Source: Halobacillus dabanensis (GTDB taxonomy: Bacteria; Bacillota; Bacilli; Bacillales; Halobacillaceae). Taken from it: a stretch of 64,000 nt of DNA. Position numbers and translations under genes: made by a program. The notes below the pieces were generated by a model, which had not been told where the DNA came from, searched no databases, and saw only the letters and a program-made list of their open reading frames with translations. Shown here one piece after another: positions 9,676-17,617 of this stretch. The stretch spans positions 119,318-183,317 of the forward strand of contig NZ_FOSB01000009.1 in the NCBI RefSeq assembly GCF_900114165.1. Reading direction: 5' to 3'. The first letter of the stretch is position 1; each line of letters begins with the position of its first letter.

Positions 9676-9915
9676 ATGCAACCAGGTGAGCATGATATTT
9701 TAAAAACGATCAAAGAACAATTCGAAAAATACTTCAATTATATAAACGAGCAACAGGAATGGCTTGACCTGAAATCTGCCGCAAAATACGCAAACGTATC
9801 CTATAACACATTTATTAAATTCCGCACATTGGGTTTGAAAGTTGCTGAAATTGACGGTATTAAAAGAGTGAAAAAATCGGAGATCGACCGTTTCTTACAA
9901 GAGCAAAGCTATTAG
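9676..9915 (+). CDS. xis: excisionase-type helix-turn-helix protein
   Basis: A 79-aa protein whose C-terminal half (EWLDLKSAAKYANVSYNT, then a basic segment ending KKSEIDRFLQ) is the winged-helix/MerR-like fold of the excisionase family (HTH_17). Such proteins bend the attachment-site DNA and push the integrase toward excision. It sits immediately upstream of int, separated by a terminator-like inverted repeat. An AAGGAGTG site lies about 8 bases before the start. It looks intact. Confidence 0.85.
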   Translation: MQPGEHDILKTIKEQFEKYFNYINEQQEWLDLKSAAKYANVSYNTFIKFRTLGLKVAEIDGIKRVKKSEIDRFLQEQSY

Positions 9916-9923
9916 AAAATTGT

Positions 9924-9975
9924 GGGTTTACCTTACAACTTAGGTATAATAATTGTGAGGTAAACCCTCTTTTTA
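9924..9975 (+). terminator. terminator between xis and int
   Basis: GGGTTTACC (9924-9932) and GGTAAACCC (9959-9967) form a 9-bp stem followed by TCTTTTTAT. The loop contains TATAAT, so a promoter for int may be embedded in it. Confidence 0.65.
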
Positions 9976-10012
9976 TCATTTGCCCCCGCAATTGATTTTA
10001 GGAGGTTACTCA

Positions 10013-11155
10013 ATGATCAAAAAATATACCTTAAAAAACGGGAAGGTAAGGTATCAATTTCAAATTTATATTGGTACAGATGATTCAACTCAAAAACAAA
10101 TGCGGACGACAAGAAGGGGCTTTAAAACCAAAAAAGAAGCAGAGCTTGCATTGGCAAGACTTAAGTTGCAGGTTAACAATGGGGAATATCGTAAAGAGCG
10201 TGCTGACACATTTAAGGAAGTTTATGAGTTGTGGTTACCTCAATATGAGAATACCGTTGAACAAAGCACATTTGTAAAAACAGTTAGCTTATTTGAACAC
10301 CATATACTTCCAAATATTGGGGGTTATAAAATCAAAAAAATTACCATTGATAGGTGTCAAAAAGCTGTCAACGATTGGGCGGAAAAAATCAAAAACATCA
10401 GCAAAGTTAAGGCATATACATCGCGAGTATTTAACTTCGCTATAAAACGTGATTATATTCAAAAAAACCCATTTGATATAGTTGAAGTCCCAAGAAAAAA
10501 GAATAAACAACCGGATGAAACAGACGAGAAGAACTTCTACACACGGGAACAGCTTATTGAATTTCTTTCATGCCTTGAAAACGAAACAAACGTCAAAGCA
10601 CACGTATTTTTCCGTTTACTCGCATTTAGTGGAATGAGAAAAGGGGAGGCCTTTGCGCTTACCTGGAATGACATAAGATTTAATACTAATGAAATAAGGA
10701 TAAATAAAGCCATTTCTCGGGGACAAGCCAATAAACTTTACGTTAAGACAACAAAAACGAATGAAGCGAGATCGATTAAGATGGATGAAAAAACAATGGA
10801 CGTATTAAAGAAGTGGAAAAAGAAACAGAAAGATGAATATTTTAAACTAGGTTTCGATACCTCTGAGCCAACTCAACTTGTTTTCAGCAATAAAGAGAAT
10901 GAACTACTACAACCTAACAAAACTCGTGATTGGATTATATACGTGCAAGAGAAGTACCATTTAATGAGAGTAACGACACATGGTTTACGGCATACGCATT
11001 GCTCACTGTTATTTGAAGCTGGTGCTACTTTAAAAGAAGTACAAGATCGACTTGGGCATAGTGACATAAAAACCACTATGAATATATACACACACGTTAC
11101 TGACAAAGCCCAAGAACAGGCAATACAAAAATTTTCAAGCTATATAGATTTATAA
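10013..11155 (+). CDS. int: tyrosine recombinase (integrase) of the element
   Basis: The 380-aa protein has an N-terminal arm-binding AP2-like domain (about 1-55, RYQFQIYIG), a SAM-like core-binding domain (about 60-160) and a catalytic domain with Arg in SGMRKGEA, HGLRHTH (HxxR), LGHS and the nucleophile Tyr in MNIYTHV. The Tn916/ICE-type layout matches. The start at 10013 has GGAGG 7 bases upstream; the frame upstream to 9980 lies inside the preceding hairpin tail. The gene ends about 130 bp from attR and should catalyse recombination between the 23-bp cores. The arm-type repeats at both ends are its likely second binding sites. All catalytic residues are present. Confidence 0.95.
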   Translation: MIKKYTLKNGKVRYQFQIYIGTDDSTQKQMRTTRRGFKTKKEAELALARLKLQVNNGEYRKERADTFKEVYELWLPQYENTVEQSTFVKTVSLFEHHILPNIGGYKIKKITIDRCQKAVNDWAEKIKNISKVKAYTSRVFNFAIKRDYIQKNPFDIVEVPRKKNKQPDETDEKNFYTREQLIEFLSCLENETNVKAHVFFRLLAFSGMRKGEAFALTWNDIRFNTNEIRINKAISRGQANKLYVKTTKTNEARSIKMDEKTMDVLKKWKKKQKDEYFKLGFDTSEPTQLVFSNKENELLQPNKTRDWIIYVQEKYHLMRVTTHGLRHTHCSLLFEAGATLKEVQDRLGHSDIKTTMNIYTHVTDKAQEQAIQKFSSYIDL

Positions 11156-11169
11156 AAAATGACATCAAA

Positions 11170-11190
11170 TTGACTACGTTTTTGACTACG
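11170..11190 (+). repeat. integrase arm-type repeats, right end
   Basis: Two TTGACTACG copies at 11170 and 11182 keep the same 12-bp period and orientation as those at 2369-2389. Confidence 0.75.
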
Positions 11191-11227
11191 CTTAAATGAA
11201 ATTTGATGAAATCCACTGAAATAAAAA

Positions 11228-11266
11228 AAGTGTCAAAAACTTGTTATACCAAGCTTTTTGACACTT
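11228..11266 (-). terminator. element-supplied terminator for tRNA-Ala
   Basis: A 12-bp stem AAGTGTCAAAAA with complement, followed on the minus strand by a long T-run. It lies inside the element just past the tRNA 3' end, and replaces the ancestral terminator now found at 2250-2288. Confidence 0.8.
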
Positions 11267-11289
11267 CATGAAAATGATTGAACTTGCAA

Positions 11290-11312
11290 AGTGGAGCATA
11301 GCGGGCTCGAAC
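11290..11312. repeat. attR, overlapping intact tRNA-Ala 3' end
   Basis: This is the second copy of the 23-bp core. It supplies the last 21 bases of the tRNA gene, so tRNA function is preserved after integration. Confidence 0.93.
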
Positions 11313-11364
11313 CGCTGACCTCTTCGCTGCCAGCGAAGCGCTCTCCCAGCTGAGCTAATGCCCC
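11292..11364 (-). tRNA. tRNA-Ala (GGC anticodon)
   Basis: A 73-nt cloverleaf reads on the minus strand. The acceptor stem is GGGGCAT with ATGCTCC, the D stem GCTC/GAGC, the anticodon stem CTTCG/CGAAG with loop CTGGCAG (anticodon GGC), and the T arm has GGTTCGAGCC. CCA is not encoded. The 3' 21 bases come from the integrated element. Confidence 0.96.
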
Positions 11365-11529
11365 ATATTTTTTTCGACAATTATTATTTTAGCTTTAGGA
11401 GGCATGAAAATCAAGGGTTATTTAGTAGAATTCCTATTAAATTGTGAGCATCATCATAAAATATATTTCTATTTAAATTTTCTTGTGGAGGAAGCGATAC
11501 CATACCTACCGTATCAAAACTAATGTGAG

Positions 11530-11556
11530 TTGACAGGATATTACAATATACATAAT
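11530..11556 (+). promoter_or_regulatory. possible upstream promoter of the Liv-like operon
   Basis: TTGACA (11530-11535) and CATAAT (11551-11556) are separated by 15 bp, which is suboptimal. It could be a second start for the operon at 11655. Confidence 0.3.
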
Positions 11557-11580
11557 ATTCTTAAAATTAGGAAAATTGTA

Positions 11581-11635
11581 TTGACTTCTTTAGGACAGGA
11601 TATATAATACTTTTATAAAGATGTTAACGCTTACA
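11581..11635 (+). promoter_or_regulatory. sigma-A promoter plus cre (CcpA) site of the Liv-like operon
   Basis: TTGACT (11581-11586) and TATAAT (11603-11608) have a 16-bp spacer. TGTTAACGCTTACA at 11622-11635 matches the cre consensus TGWAANCGNTNWCA at all but one position and lies just after the expected transcription start. Binding of CcpA there would repress the operon when preferred sugars are present. Confidence 0.75.
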
Positions 11636-11654
11636 TAGGAGGGGGTTACCGCTT

Positions 11655-12428
11655 TTGTCCATTTTAGAAGTTGAAAATGTATCGATACAATTCGGTGGAG
11701 TAAAAGCGCTGGATGATGTTTCTTACAAGCTTGAAAAGGGAGAGATCTTCTCTTTGATCGGACCCAATGGAGCCGGGAAAACGAGTATGCTCAACTGTAT
11801 TAGCGGTTTGTATAAACCAGCAAGTGGTTCCATCCGTTTCAAGGGTCAGGAAATTATTGGGATGAAACCCTATAAAAGAACTTCCTTAGGAATCGCACGT
11901 GCTTTCCAAAATATTGCTTTATTTGAGCATATGTCTGTCCTTGACAATTTGAAATTGGGACGTCATGTGAAAATGAAGGCAGGGTTGTTTTCCAGTGGCC
12001 TTTATTGGGGAGCGGCAGAAAAAGAAGAGGTGAATCACCGTCACTCTGTGGAACAGGTGATCGAGTTTCTTGAGATGCAGGATATTCGTCATACTCCAGT
12101 CGGAACTCTTCCATATGGTTTAAAGAAAAGGGTGGAAGTGGGACGAGCCCTTGCTCTTGAACCCGAAGTCATTCTGCTGGATGAACCGATGGCTGGAATG
12201 AACAGTTCGGAAAAGGAAGATATGGCACGATTTATATTAGATATGCATGAGTTGAATGGAATCACTGTGTTTTTAATTGAACACGATATGGGAGTCATTA
12301 TGGATCTTTCTGATAAAATCGCTGTCCTGGATTTCGGTAAAAGAATCGGTTTTGGTACACCGGAAGAAATTCAGGAGAACCCGGATGTGATCAAAGCGTA
12401 CCTTGGAGAGCAAGAAGTGACCACATAA
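11655..12428 (+). CDS. ABC transporter ATPase, LivG type
   Basis: One of two nucleotide-binding subunits of a branched-chain amino acid (HAAT) type importer. The 257-aa protein has Walker A GPNGAGKTS near residue 36, the LivG-style signature LPYGLKKRVEVGRAL, Walker B VILLDEPMAGM and a final switch His in IEHDMG. Translation starts at TTG 11655 behind AGGAGGGGG. It is the first gene of an apparent operon with an acyl-CoA ligase, two permeases, a binding protein and a second ATPase. The ligand is not defined by sequence; the enclosed ligase hints at a carboxylic acid rather than leucine. Confidence 0.9.
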   Translation: MSILEVENVSIQFGGVKALDDVSYKLEKGEIFSLIGPNGAGKTSMLNCISGLYKPASGSIRFKGQEIIGMKPYKRTSLGIARAFQNIALFEHMSVLDNLKLGRHVKMKAGLFSSGLYWGAAEKEEVNHRHSVEQVIEFLEMQDIRHTPVGTLPYGLKKRVEVGRALALEPEVILLDEPMAGMNSSEKEDMARFILDMHELNGITVFLIEHDMGVIMDLSDKIAVLDFGKRIGFGTPEEIQENPDVIKAYLGEQEVTT

Positions 12429-12443
12429 GGAGGAGAGGGTTGA

Positions 12444-14333
12444 ATGACTCAACGGACTTTGCCCCACCTTTTACTTGAAAAAGCGGAAAAACAAGGAACG
12501 AGAGTTGCCTTCCGCCAAAAGAACTTGGGGATATGGAAGGAATGGACCTGGCGTGAATATTACAAAGCGGTAGAAGCACTCTCACTAGGTCTTAAAGATC
12601 AGTTCCGCATACATCCTAACGACCGGGTTGGAATTATCGGTGACAATCGACCGCAGTGGCTCATCGCTGAACTAGCTGCTCAGTCACTCGGAGCTATACC
12701 TATTGGAATCTATCAGGATGCAGCAGTCCCCCAACTGGTTCATTACTTACAAGTGAGTGAACCGAGGCTATTGGTCGTTGAAGACCAAGAGCAGGTAGAT
12801 AAACTATTGGAAATTATCGATCTGTTTCCGAATATAGAGGCAATTATTTATTACAATGAAAAAGGGTTACGGACATATTCCCATTCGAAGTTATTTGATA
12901 TAAGAGATCTCCATTTTCGAGGGGGGAATCTTGCAAGTGAAGACCCTGCATACTTTGAAGAATGTATTAAACAACGGAAGCCAATGGATTTGGCACTCAT
13001 TTCCTTTACTTCAGGGGTAACCGGTGAACCAAAAGCCGCAACCTTTACACATACCAACATCATACAAACCGCTACATCCATCAATGAAGTTGATTTAATT
13101 CAACCAGAAGATGACTACTTATCCTTCCTGTCACTAGCTTGGATTTGTGAACAAGTAATGGCGGTGGGGCTTTCCTTGACAAGGGGGTTGACGATTAACT
13201 TTCCTGAAGAGCCTTCCACTGTTTTGAACGATTTAAGAGAAATAGGACCACACATAATCCAGGCCCCTCCACGGACATTTGAGAACATTCGGACCCGCTT
13301 TCAAGTTCGAATCAATGATTCTACTCGCGTAAAGAAGAAAATGTACAAATTAACAAAACCAACTAGGGAGAAAAACGCATGGTTGAAATTGAGCAACCGT
13401 TCGGTCTCCTTTTCTTCGAGGCTTTCATACTATTTCGGTGACTTGTTCATGTTTAGTGCTATCCGAGATCATTTAGGGTTAGCTCGATTAAAGAGAGCCT
13501 ATGTTACCGGAGGGAAGCTGAATGAAGATGCCTACGCTTTTTTTCAAGGGTTAGGAGTGAATGTAAAACAAACTTATGGAACGGTCGAAACTACCGGCTA
13601 TGCCACCATCCAAAGAGATGAAGAACTGACTACTGTTGGTGTAGGCAAGCCTTTGCCAGGTTTATCCATGGGGATAACTTCACGGGGAGAGATCCAGGCA
13701 GAGGGTCTCCAAGTTTTCGCTGGTTACCTTGGCGAAAAAGCAACGGAAAGCTTTTCGACTGGTGATTATGGGACTGTGCTAGCCGACGGTGAATGGAAAA
13801 TAGCAGGAAGGATGGATGAAAAACTAGCTCTTGATTCTACCGATGCCATTGCTTCAAGTGAGATTGAAACAGAATTGAGAAAGAGTTCTTACCTTCAAGA
13901 AGTGGTAGTCTTCGGGGAAGGTCGCCCTTATCTTACCGCTATGGTTACGATCCATCGTAATAGTGTCGGGCGCTGGGCGGAGAAGAATCAAATCACTTAT
14001 ACGAATTATCGTGATTTGACGACAAAACCTGAAGTGGTGCAACTAATTCGGGATCAAGTAATGGAAATAATTGCTCCTCATCCTGATGATAGAAAGATCA
14101 AGCGTTTTGTCATTCTTCCAGAAGAACTTCAACTTGCTAAAGGGGAGATGATATCTACACAAAAAGTTGTCCGCCATAAAGTTGGTGAAAATTATAAACG
14201 TTTTTTAGCAGCATTATATAACGATGAAGGGCAATTTGATACGTTCGCTCGTCCAATCTCTGACCAAGAAGATAACGGGCGCGGATTTGATATTCCGATC
14301 ATTACGCTAGAAAGATCGCAGGGGGTGGCCTGA
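12444..14333 (+). CDS. AMP-forming acyl-CoA synthetase/ligase
   Basis: An ATP-dependent ligase that adenylates a carboxylic acid and transfers it to CoA. The 629-aa length and motif order fit the long-chain FadD15-like group. The P-loop motif SFTSGVTGEPKAA deviates from the usual SGTTGxPKG. A5 is YGTVETTG, A7 is STGDYG followed by KIAGRMDE, and the A10 region GEMISTQKVVR contains the expected catalytic Lys. It starts 15 bases after the LivG-type gene behind AAGGAGGAG and is followed at once by the permease gene. This suggests the importer brings in a fatty or aromatic acid that is activated on entry. The changed P-loop may lower activity or shift the substrate. Confidence 0.88.
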   Translation: MTQRTLPHLLLEKAEKQGTRVAFRQKNLGIWKEWTWREYYKAVEALSLGLKDQFRIHPNDRVGIIGDNRPQWLIAELAAQSLGAIPIGIYQDAAVPQLVHYLQVSEPRLLVVEDQEQVDKLLEIIDLFPNIEAIIYYNEKGLRTYSHSKLFDIRDLHFRGGNLASEDPAYFEECIKQRKPMDLALISFTSGVTGEPKAATFTHTNIIQTATSINEVDLIQPEDDYLSFLSLAWICEQVMAVGLSLTRGLTINFPEEPSTVLNDLREIGPHIIQAPPRTFENIRTRFQVRINDSTRVKKKMYKLTKPTREKNAWLKLSNRSVSFSSRLSYYFGDLFMFSAIRDHLGLARLKRAYVTGGKLNEDAYAFFQGLGVNVKQTYGTVETTGYATIQRDEELTTVGVGKPLPGLSMGITSRGEIQAEGLQVFAGYLGEKATESFSTGDYGTVLADGEWKIAGRMDEKLALDSTDAIASSEIETELRKSSYLQEVVVFGEGRPYLTAMVTIHRNSVGRWAEKNQITYTNYRDLTTKPEVVQLIRDQVMEIIAPHPDDRKIKRFVILPEELQLAKGEMISTQKVVRHKVGENYKRFLAALYNDEGQFDTFARPISDQEDNGRGFDIPIITLERSQGVA

Positions 14334-14334
14334 G

Positions 14335-15219
14335 TTGACGTTTTTTCTGCAAATGCTCGTTAGTGGGATTGTTGTTGGGAGTATATATGCGTTAGTTGCG
14401 CTAGGATTCGTGCTTATTTATAAGGCTAGTGACGCTCTGAACCTAGCGAACGGAGAGTTTGTCCTAATTGGATCTTATATCTGTTTAACACTTGTGACTG
14501 CTTTACAACTTCCATTTTTAGTAGCGTTATTGATTACTCTAGGTGTTTGTGCCGTTCTGGGCTTGATGGTAGAAAGAGTTGTTTTACGACCGTTGTTAAA
14601 TGCACCGACGATTTCCATCATTATGGCTACCATCGGGCTTGGGAATTTATTGGCAGGTCTCGTCCACATGGTATGGGGGCACCAGACGCGGGTGTACCCT
14701 AATTTATTCCCTGATACTCCTGTAACGTTCGGGGGTGTTCTCATTACACCTGTCTACTTATGGTCATTCATCATCGTTATGCTATTACTGATCGTTTTTA
14801 CTGTCTTTTTTAAATATTCAAAGATGGGAGTAGCCATGCGTGCGGTAGCAGATGATTTGCAAGCAGCTGCTAGCATGGGAATTAATGTGAAACGGGTATT
14901 CGCTATCACATGGGCAATTGCCTGTATTGTAGCTGCTGTCGGTGGTGTGTTGCTCGGAAATATTAATGGTGTCAATGCAACCATGAGTGTCATCGGTCTT
15001 ACAGTATTACCTGTCGTTATCCTGGGAGGGTTGGACAGCATTCCAGGAGCCATCGTTGGTGGCTTCATCATTGGAATTCTTCAGAGTATTGCCGGAGGAT
15101 ATTTGGACCCACTTGTTGGTGGTGGGCTGAAAGAAGTCTTTCCGTTCTTCATCGTCATTCTTATTCTCATGTTTAAGCCGTATGGTCTTTTTGGAAAAGG
15201 TGGTATGGAAAGGGTGTGA
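14335..15219 (+). CDS. ABC transporter permease, LivH type
   Basis: An integral membrane permease of 294 aa with about eight hydrophobic segments. The N-terminus GIVVGSIYALVALGF and the cytoplasmic loop FKYSKMGVAMRAVADD(LQAA) are typical of LivH. It pairs with the LivM-type protein encoded next. TTG 14335 starts one base after the ligase stop, with GGGGGTGG upstream, so the two are translationally coupled. Confidence 0.9.
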   Translation: MTFFLQMLVSGIVVGSIYALVALGFVLIYKASDALNLANGEFVLIGSYICLTLVTALQLPFLVALLITLGVCAVLGLMVERVVLRPLLNAPTISIIMATIGLGNLLAGLVHMVWGHQTRVYPNLFPDTPVTFGGVLITPVYLWSFIIVMLLLIVFTVFFKYSKMGVAMRAVADDLQAAASMGINVKRVFAITWAIACIVAAVGGVLLGNINGVNATMSVIGLTVLPVVILGGLDSIPGAIVGGFIIGILQSIAGGYLDPLVGGGLKEVFPFFIVILILMFKPYGLFGKGGMERV

Positions 15220-15223
15220 GTTG

Positions 15224-16285
15224 GTGAAAAATCCATTTGTCATGGAATGTGGTAATTACAAAACTCGTTACGACAAAGATATGGCTATTTTCTCTACAAA
15301 ACGTGTGAAGGTGAGAATGCTAACCCTTACGCTGCTAGCATTCTTATTCCCGCTTCTTGCAGATAGTTACATTATCGGTCTTGCTACCCTTTGTGCTATT
15401 GCATCGATCGGGGCCATCGGACTCAATATTCTAACGGGTTTTACAGGACAAATATCGATAGGTGTCGGTGCTTTTCTGGGGGTGGGAGGATACACATCAG
15501 CAATATTGACGAGCACTTTAGGATGGAGCTTTTGGATTGCTTTACCTGTCGCCGGAATTGTGACAGCTTCTGTCGGAGCTTTATTCGGAATTCCTTCCTT
15601 GAGATTGAAAGGACTGTATTTGGCTATTGCTACATTGGCTGCACAGTTCATTATCCTTTTTGTCATAAGCAGATGGACCGGTGTTACAGGAGGGACATCG
15701 GGGATGGTGTTGCAAAGACCTTCGATCGGTAGTTTTTCTCTTATGTCAGCTAGTAGTTATTATTATCTGTGCTTAATGATTCTTTTGTTTACGATCGTTT
15801 ATTCATTGAATATATTTCGAAGTCGGACAGGTCGGGCATTCTTAGCCGTCCGTGACCGGGACGTTGCTGCTCAAATTATGGGTATAAATTTATTCACATA
15901 CAAAGTATTATCTTTTGCCATCAGTTCGTTTTTTGTGGGGGTAGCAGGTGCTCTGTTAGCTCATTATACTATGATTGTCAGCCCCGAACTTTATAGTATC
16001 ACGGTTTCTATTCAATACCTGGCCATGATTTTAGTCGGTGGTTTGGGGAGTATACTTGGTGCTGTACTTGGAGCTATTTTTATCACCCTTCTACCTGTCG
16101 GTCTGGGGATGTTTGTCGATCAGTTCGCTGTATATATGCCTGACATGCAGAATACATTGGCAGCCTTCCAAGAGCTTGCTTTCGGTGCTGCAATTATTTT
16201 GTTCTTAATTTTCGAACCCGGAGGTTTAGCACATATTTGGAGTAACATTAAGAATTACTTTAAACTTTGGCCATTTTCTTATTAG
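15224..16285 (+). CDS. ABC transporter permease, LivM type
   Basis: The second membrane subunit, 353 aa from GTG 15224. It has about ten hydrophobic segments and the LivM hallmarks AIGLNILTGFTGQISIG, LRLKGLYLAIATLA and the loop RTGRAFLAVRDRD(VAAQ). The reading frame opens earlier (15182) inside livH, but GTG 15224, 4 bases after the livH stop, fits coupled initiation; TTG 15221 is an alternative. It forms the pore with the preceding permease. Confidence 0.9.
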   Translation: MKNPFVMECGNYKTRYDKDMAIFSTKRVKVRMLTLTLLAFLFPLLADSYIIGLATLCAIASIGAIGLNILTGFTGQISIGVGAFLGVGGYTSAILTSTLGWSFWIALPVAGIVTASVGALFGIPSLRLKGLYLAIATLAAQFIILFVISRWTGVTGGTSGMVLQRPSIGSFSLMSASSYYYLCLMILLFTIVYSLNIFRSRTGRAFLAVRDRDVAAQIMGINLFTYKVLSFAISSFFVGVAGALLAHYTMIVSPELYSITVSIQYLAMILVGGLGSILGAVLGAIFITLLPVGLGMFVDQFAVYMPDMQNTLAAFQELAFGAAIILFLIFEPGGLAHIWSNIKNYFKLWPFSY

Positions 16286-16353
16286 CGAGAAGAGTGAAGG
16301 GTCTTTGGATGTTTCGCTCTAAAATAAACATTATTGGAGAGGGAGTCGAGAAA

Positions 16354-17562
16354 ATGATCAACAAGTATGCGAAAGTGACACTGTTGTTCTTGAGTGTAGT
16401 GTTTATGTTGGGAATAATGGCTGCTTGTGGTGAGGATGCAAGTTCAAGTGGAGGGGACGCGGAGGCTTCTGATGGCGATACAGTAAAAATTGGTGCCCTA
16501 TTTGACATTACCGGTGGGACCGGAGACGTAGGAACTCCTTATGCAGATGGAGAAAAGGCATTTTTTGAATATTTGAATAGCCAGGGCGGTATTGACGGGG
16601 TTCATGTAGATCTTAGTGGTGATGATTATGCTTATGATATGGCAAAAGGTCAGCGCCTCTATCAGGAATTACGAGACAAAGACAAGGTCTCAGCAATTCT
16701 TGGATGGGGTACAGCAGATACGGAGGCTTTACGTCAACAAGTTGCGAATGACAAATTGCCATACTTCTCTGCATCTTATTCTGAAAACTTGAAGGATTTG
16801 GATGAAAGCCCTTACAACTTTTTGACAGCTGCAACGTATTCTGATCAAGGCCGTGCTGTCTTAAAGTGGATTAGCGAGAATCATGAAGGAAGCAATCCTA
16901 CGCTTGCCCTGCTATATAATGATACCGCCTTCGGACAATCACCTATTGAGGATATTAAAGAATATGCAGCAGAAGTAGGGGTAGAAGTCGTCGATGAGCA
17001 GGTCATTCCTGTCACGGCAACAGAAGCTCAATCTCAAATGTTGAATATGGAAGAGAAAAATCCAGACTATGCAATCATACAGCAAACATGGGGAGCGACA
17101 GCCACCATCTTAAGAGAAGCCCAAACTTTAGGTAGTGATACACAATTCATCGGTTTAAACTGGGCGACTGGTGAAGGGGTCGTCGAAATTGCAGGAGATG
17201 CTGCGGAAGGAATGATAGGTGTGGTTACACATGCCTTTCCTTATGAAGATTTAGAAGGACTCTCTGAAATCGAAGAGTATCTTGAATCGAAAGGGGAAAG
17301 TCTGGAAGATGTCAGCCAAAAGTTCATCCAGGGATGGGTGACTGCCAAGATTATGTCTGAAGGTATTAGCAATGCTGAAGAGTTGAATGGTGAAGGGATT
17401 CGAAAAGGAATTGAACAAATCAAGGACTTGGATTTAGGTGGTCTTGCTGCACCTGTCAGTTTTTCTGAAGACAATCATGCAGGAACGAATAAAGTTCGCT
17501 TAGCAGAAGTGAAAAACGGACAATTTGAAGTGATTACAGACTATTTCAGTTATGAAGATTGA
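16354..17562 (+). CDS. substrate-binding lipoprotein of the Liv-like importer
   Basis: An extracellular type I periplasmic-binding-fold protein of 402 aa, anchored by lipid at Cys25 (lipobox IMAAC after a hydrophobic signal segment), then an acidic, Ser-rich linker. The mature part has VKIGALFDITGGTGDVG and GWGTADTEALR, which fit the Leu/Ile/Val-binding (Peripla_BP_6) family. The start at 16354 has GAGAGGGAG upstream; the frame extending back to 16267 overlaps the permease and is unlikely to be used. A terminator-like hairpin follows, which would raise its level above that of the last gene, as is common for binding proteins. Confidence 0.9.
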   Translation: MINKYAKVTLLFLSVVFMLGIMAACGEDASSSGGDAEASDGDTVKIGALFDITGGTGDVGTPYADGEKAFFEYLNSQGGIDGVHVDLSGDDYAYDMAKGQRLYQELRDKDKVSAILGWGTADTEALRQQVANDKLPYFSASYSENLKDLDESPYNFLTAATYSDQGRAVLKWISENHEGSNPTLALLYNDTAFGQSPIEDIKEYAAEVGVEVVDEQVIPVTATEAQSQMLNMEEKNPDYAIIQQTWGATATILREAQTLGSDTQFIGLNWATGEGVVEIAGDAAEGMIGVVTHAFPYEDLEGLSEIEEYLESKGESLEDVSQKFIQGWVTAKIMSEGISNAEELNGEGIRKGIEQIKDLDLGGLAAPVSFSEDNHAGTNKVRLAEVKNGQFEVITDYFSYED

Positions 17563-17564
17563 TT

Positions 17565-17595
17565 AAAAGGGGTCTCGCCACGGGACTCCTTTTTT
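17565..17595 (+). terminator. hairpin between binding-protein and second ATPase genes
   Basis: AAAAGGGGTC pairs with GACTCCTTTT (one G-T pair) and is followed by T residues. It probably causes partial termination inside the operon. Confidence 0.55.
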
Positions 17596-17617
17596 GAACT
17601 AAGGGAGGAAGAACGTT

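Larger units (their letters stand above)
2293..11312. mobile_element. integrative (mobilizable) element inserted in tRNA-Ala(GGC)
   Basis: A 23-bp perfect direct repeat of the tRNA-Ala 3' end (2293-2315 and 11290-11312) bounds about 9.0 kb. Inside are, in order, a TrlF/Ppl-like protein, an unknown 225-aa protein, an unknown 116-aa protein, an FtsK-like coupling protein (frameshifted), a Rep_trans/MobT-type relaxase (frameshifted twice), a 72-aa protein, an excisionase and a tyrosine integrase. Coupling protein, relaxase, excisionase and integrase come in the order typical of the Tn916/ICEBs1 superfamily. No VirB4, VirB6, lysozyme or other channel genes are present, so the architecture is that of an integrative mobilizable element. 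The two broken mobility genes suggest a partly decayed copy, although int and xis look intact, so excision may still be possible. Confidence 0.92.

Noticed and set aside
2293..11312. Prophage
   Set aside because: No capsid, terminase, tail or lysis genes; the relaxase, FtsK-like and Int/Xis set fits a mobilizable element.
11192..11380. 62-aa minus-strand frame
   Set aside because: It runs across the tRNA-Ala gene and its terminator.
15391..15732. 113-aa Cys-rich frame inside livM
   Set aside because: It is a shadow of the permease gene in another frame without its own ribosome site.
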